From Thermohalobaculum sp039816045 (GTDB lineage: Bacteria > Pseudomonadota > Alphaproteobacteria > Rhodobacterales > Rhodobacteraceae): a DNA stretch of 64,000 nucleotides. Positions 61,717 to 64,000 of this stretch are shown here, piece by piece. The notes below the pieces were generated by a model. The model did not search any database, was not told the origin of the DNA, and saw only the letters and a list, made by a program, of their open reading frames with translations. A program made the position numbers and the translations under genes. How positions within the stretch are numbered: the stretch's first letter is position 1; the number at the start of each line of letters is the position of its first letter. The DNA is taken from the NCBI GenBank assembly GCA_039816045.1, contig JBCBYB010000004.1, forward strand, positions 62,001 to 126,000, in the 5' to 3' direction.

Positions 61717-62949
61717 ATGCGCTCCGTGACCACCGTTATCATCGGCGCCGGACAAGCCGGGCTCGCCATGAGCCAGGCGCTCTCGCGGCGCTCGATTGAC
61801 CATCTGATCCTGGAGAAGGGCTCGGTCGGGAACGCCTGGCGCAAGGAGCGTTGGGACAGCCTGCGCCTGCTCACCCCGAACTGGGCCAACGGCCTGCCGG
61901 GCGCGCCCTATCGCGGGGCGGACCCGGATGGCTTCATGCCGGTTTCGCAGTTCGCCGGACAGCTCGATGCCTATGCCGAGGCGATCCACGCACCCATCCG
62001 CTGCAACACGGCGGTGCGGCGGGTGACGGCCGCCGCCGCGGGCTATCGGGTCGAGACCGATTGCGGTGCGCTCTCTTGCAAGAGCGCGGTGCTGGCGACC
62101 AGAGCCTGTGCGCGCCCGCGGGTGCCGCCGGTGGCAGCCGCCGTGCCACGCCGGGTGCACCAGATCACGCCGTCGACCTACAAGCGCTCCGACGATCTGC
62201 TGCAAGGCCGCGTGCTGGTGGTCGGGGCGTCGGCCTCCGGCGTGCAACTCGCGCGGGAGATCCAAAGCTCCGGCCGGCCCGTGACGCTGGCGGTCGGCCA
62301 ACATCTCCGCATGCCCCGGCGCTATCGCGGACGGGACATCGAGCGCTGGCTGGATCTGATCGGCGTGATGGACCAGCGATACGACATGGTCGAGGACCTT
62401 TCGCGGGCCCGCCGTGCGCCCTCGCCACAGCTGATCGGCAGCGCGCGCCCGGTCGATCTGAACGCGCTCCAGGAGGCGGGGGTTGAGGTGGTCGGGCGGC
62501 TTGCCGATATCCGCGACGGCCGTGCGCTGTTCTCGGGCGGGCTCGGGGCCCATACGGCCTCGGCGGATCTGAAACTCGCGCGCCTCCTCGATGGGATCGA
62601 CGCTTGGGCCATCGACCGGGGTGTAGAGGCTGAACTGCCCCCGCCCGACCGGCCCGAGCCGCCCCGGCTGCCGGCCAGCCCGCGTTTGTGGCTCGAGCTT
62701 TCCGAGATCGACACCGTGCTCTGGGCCACAGGCTATACGCCCGATTTCTCCTGGCTCGATCTGCCGGTCTTCGATGCCCGCGGGCAACTCCGCCATGACG
62801 GCGGCGTGGTGGCCGCCCCCGGCGTCTACGCCCTCGGTCTGCCGCTGATGCGCCGGCGCCGTTCGCATCAGATCTCGGGCGTCGGCAGCGATGCCCGCGA
62901 CCTTGCCAATCACCTCACACAGCATCTCGACGCGGCCCGTGCGGCCTGA
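61717..62949 (+). CDS. Flavin-dependent NAD(P)/FAD oxidoreductase, FMO-like
   Basis: 410 aa. The FAD fold is GAGQAG at residues 10-15, the second dinucleotide fold is GASASG at residues 170-175 (VLVVGASASGVQLARE), and DTVLWATGYTPDFSWL near residue 335 is the family ATG motif. Such enzymes oxygenate nitrogen or sulfur compounds or act as reductases. It is followed by cysteine synthase, suggesting sulfur metabolism. The start has CCGGAAGGACC. Confidence 0.88.
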   Translation: MRSVTTVIIGAGQAGLAMSQALSRRSIDHLILEKGSVGNAWRKERWDSLRLLTPNWANGLPGAPYRGADPDGFMPVSQFAGQLDAYAEAIHAPIRCNTAVRRVTAAAAGYRVETDCGALSCKSAVLATRACARPRVPPVAAAVPRRVHQITPSTYKRSDDLLQGRVLVVGASASGVQLAREIQSSGRPVTLAVGQHLRMPRRYRGRDIERWLDLIGVMDQRYDMVEDLSRARRAPSPQLIGSARPVDLNALQEAGVEVVGRLADIRDGRALFSGGLGAHTASADLKLARLLDGIDAWAIDRGVEAELPPPDRPEPPRLPASPRLWLELSEIDTVLWATGYTPDFSWLDLPVFDARGQLRHDGGVVAAPGVYALGLPLMRRRRSHQISGVGSDARDLANHLTQHLDAARAA

Positions 62950-62967
62950 CCCGAAAAGGATTTCTAG

Positions 62968-64000
62968 ATGACCTTCAACCCCGGCATTTTCACCCCGCAC
63001 TCGTTGCCAGCGCGCCCGAGCCACGGCCCCTATGGCTCGATCCTCGAGACCGTCGGGCGCACCCCCATCGTGCGCCTCAACCACATCGCGCCGCCCAATG
63101 TGGAGCTCTACGTCAAGCTCGAAGCCTTCAACCCGATGGGCTCCGTCAAGGACCGCCTGGCGATGGCGGTGATCGAGGCGGCCGAGCGCGAAGGGCGGCT
63201 GAAGCCCGGCCAGACGGTGATCGAGGCGACCTCCGGCAACACCGGGATCGGGCTTGCGATGGTCTGCGCGGCCAAAGGCTATCCGCTGGTCATCGTGATG
63301 GGCGAGAACTTCAGCCTCGAGCGGCGCAAGCTGCTGCGGTTCCTCGGCGCCAAGGTCGTGCTGACCCCGGCGGCCGAGCGTGGCACCGGCATGTTCGCGC
63401 TCGCCAAACGCCTGGCCGAGACCCATGGCTGGTTCCTCTGCCACCAGTTCGAGACCGAGGCGAACGCCGACATCCACACCGCCACCACGGCCCGCGAGAT
63501 CCTGGGGGATTTCGCCACGTTGGGGCTCGACTATTGGGTCTCGGGCTTTGGCACTGGCGGCACGCTCAAAGGGGTTGCCCGGGTGCTGCAAGAGGAGAGC
63601 CCGCGCACCGAGATCGTCGTGGCCGAGCCCGAGAACGCCCAAATCCTCAGCAGCGGCATTCCCCAGGCGCGCAACCCCGACGGCACGGCGGCGCGCAGCC
63701 ATCCGGACGCGCGCGCGCACCCGATGCAGGGCTGGACGCCGGACTTCATCCCGAAGCTTGCGGGCGATGCGCTCGAGGGCAATCTGATCGACCATTTCCA
63801 GCCCGTCTCCGGCACCGAGGCGCTGGAGACCGCCCGGCGGCTCGCCACCCGCGAAGGGATCTTCTGCGGCATCAGCGGCGGCGCAACGGTCGCTGCAGCC
63901 TTGCGGATGGCGGAGCGGGCGCCGCGCGGTGCCCGCATCCTCGCCATGGTCCCGGACACGGGCGAGCGCTATCTCTCGACGCCGCTCTTCGACGACATCC
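62968..64000 (+). CDS. cysK: Cysteine synthase-type PLP enzyme, 3' end beyond the window
   Basis: At least 344 codons, open at the window edge. Start at 62968 with AAAAGGA upstream. The PLP lysine is Lys61 in MGSVKDRLA, the phosphate loop is ATSGNTGIGLAM, and GFGTGGTLKGVAR and the late GISGGATVAAA follow. It makes cysteine from O-acetylserine and sulfide. An N-terminal extension of about 25 residues precedes the usual ILETVGRTPIVRL. The downstream context is not visible. Confidence 0.9.
   Translation, partial: MTFNPGIFTPHSLPARPSHGPYGSILETVGRTPIVRLNHIAPPNVELYVKLEAFNPMGSVKDRLAMAVIEAAEREGRLKPGQTVIEATSGNTGIGLAMVCAAKGYPLVIVMGENFSLERRKLLRFLGAKVVLTPAAERGTGMFALAKRLAETHGWFLCHQFETEANADIHTATTAREILGDFATLGLDYWVSGFGTGGTLKGVARVLQEESPRTEIVVAEPENAQILSSGIPQARNPDGTAARSHPDARAHPMQGWTPDFIPKLAGDALEGNLIDHFQPVSGTEALETARRLATREGIFCGISGGATVAAALRMAERAPRGARILAMVPDTGERYLSTPLFDDI

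Noticed and set aside
1..64000. CRISPR arrays, tRNA or rRNA genes, insertion sequences or prophage
   Set aside because: No regularly spaced repeats, tRNA-like or rRNA segments, transposases, integrases or phage structural genes were seen. A tRNA scan and repeat search would be needed to exclude very short remnants.

Overview
The window is high-GC DNA from an alphaproteobacterium, almost certainly Rhodobacterales (Roseobacter/Rhodobacter lineage). The signs are an RSP_2648-type PIN protein, a PccR/ScfR-type short-chain acyl regulator, a VPLPA-CTERM/exosortase D system, a DUF4214 protein, and small-type PurL with separate PurS and PurQ. All calls come from reading the sequence; no database search was run. 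No rRNA, tRNA, CRISPR array, prophage or intact insertion sequence was recognised.

Layout. 1-5.7 kb: the 3' end of ettA, a 237-aa protein of unknown function, a cold-shock protein, a 26-codon ORF with an ideal Shine-Dalgarno and its own terminator, an RlmI-like rRNA methyltransferase, a PIN protein, a phosphonate-type hexapeptide transferase and a TauD-like dioxygenase. 5.7-11.2 kb (minus strand): a purine segment purS-purQ-purL interleaved with an FkbM methyltransferase and a small lipoprotein, headed by a ceramidase-family membrane protein. 11.3-22.7 kb: an exosortase/exopolysaccharide locus with XrtD-EpsI, a TPR lipoprotein, AAA ATPase, Wzz-like co-polymerase, tyrosine autokinase, short Wza, beta-barrel protein and polyprenyl sugar-phosphate transferase. 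23-28 kb (minus strand): an SLC5-transporter/histidine-kinase fusion, a small membrane protein, a receiver-only regulator and a ScfR regulator, probably a short-chain fatty acid sensing module. 28-33.6 kb: a branched-chain amino-acid-type ABC importer with an extra 65-codon gene between its two ATPase genes.

33.7-43.2 kb: an NTF2-like protein, a TPR methyltransferase, a TetR regulator, a very long RND (MMPL) protein continuous with a LolA-like domain, an AAA ATPase, a probable secreted DUF4214 protein, and zapA with a small coiled-coil partner. 43.4-51.1 kb: central carbon genes tkt, gap and pgk, interrupted by an Imm11-family orphan, a VPLPA-CTERM protein, a GNAT and a RidA protein. 51-59.2 kb: a TAXI-TRAP transporter followed by phnC-phnD-phnE-phnE and a periplasmic protein. 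59.2-64 kb: a winged-helix/TPR regulator, osmC, a 34-codon ORF, a flavin oxidoreductase and the start of a cysteine synthase.

How parts may connect. The exosortase should process proteins such as the VPLPA-CTERM protein about 34 kb away. Good sigma-54 -24/-12 matches lie upstream of both the TPR-lipoprotein operon and the VPLPA-CTERM gene, each about 90-100 nt from its start codon, which suggests a shared RpoN regulon. The most unusual items are the RND-LolA continuous frame that keeps an internal ribosome site and signal peptide, the 26-codon transcription unit, the orphan Imm11 gene in a lower-GC patch between tkt and gap, and several tiny genes coupled to operons.
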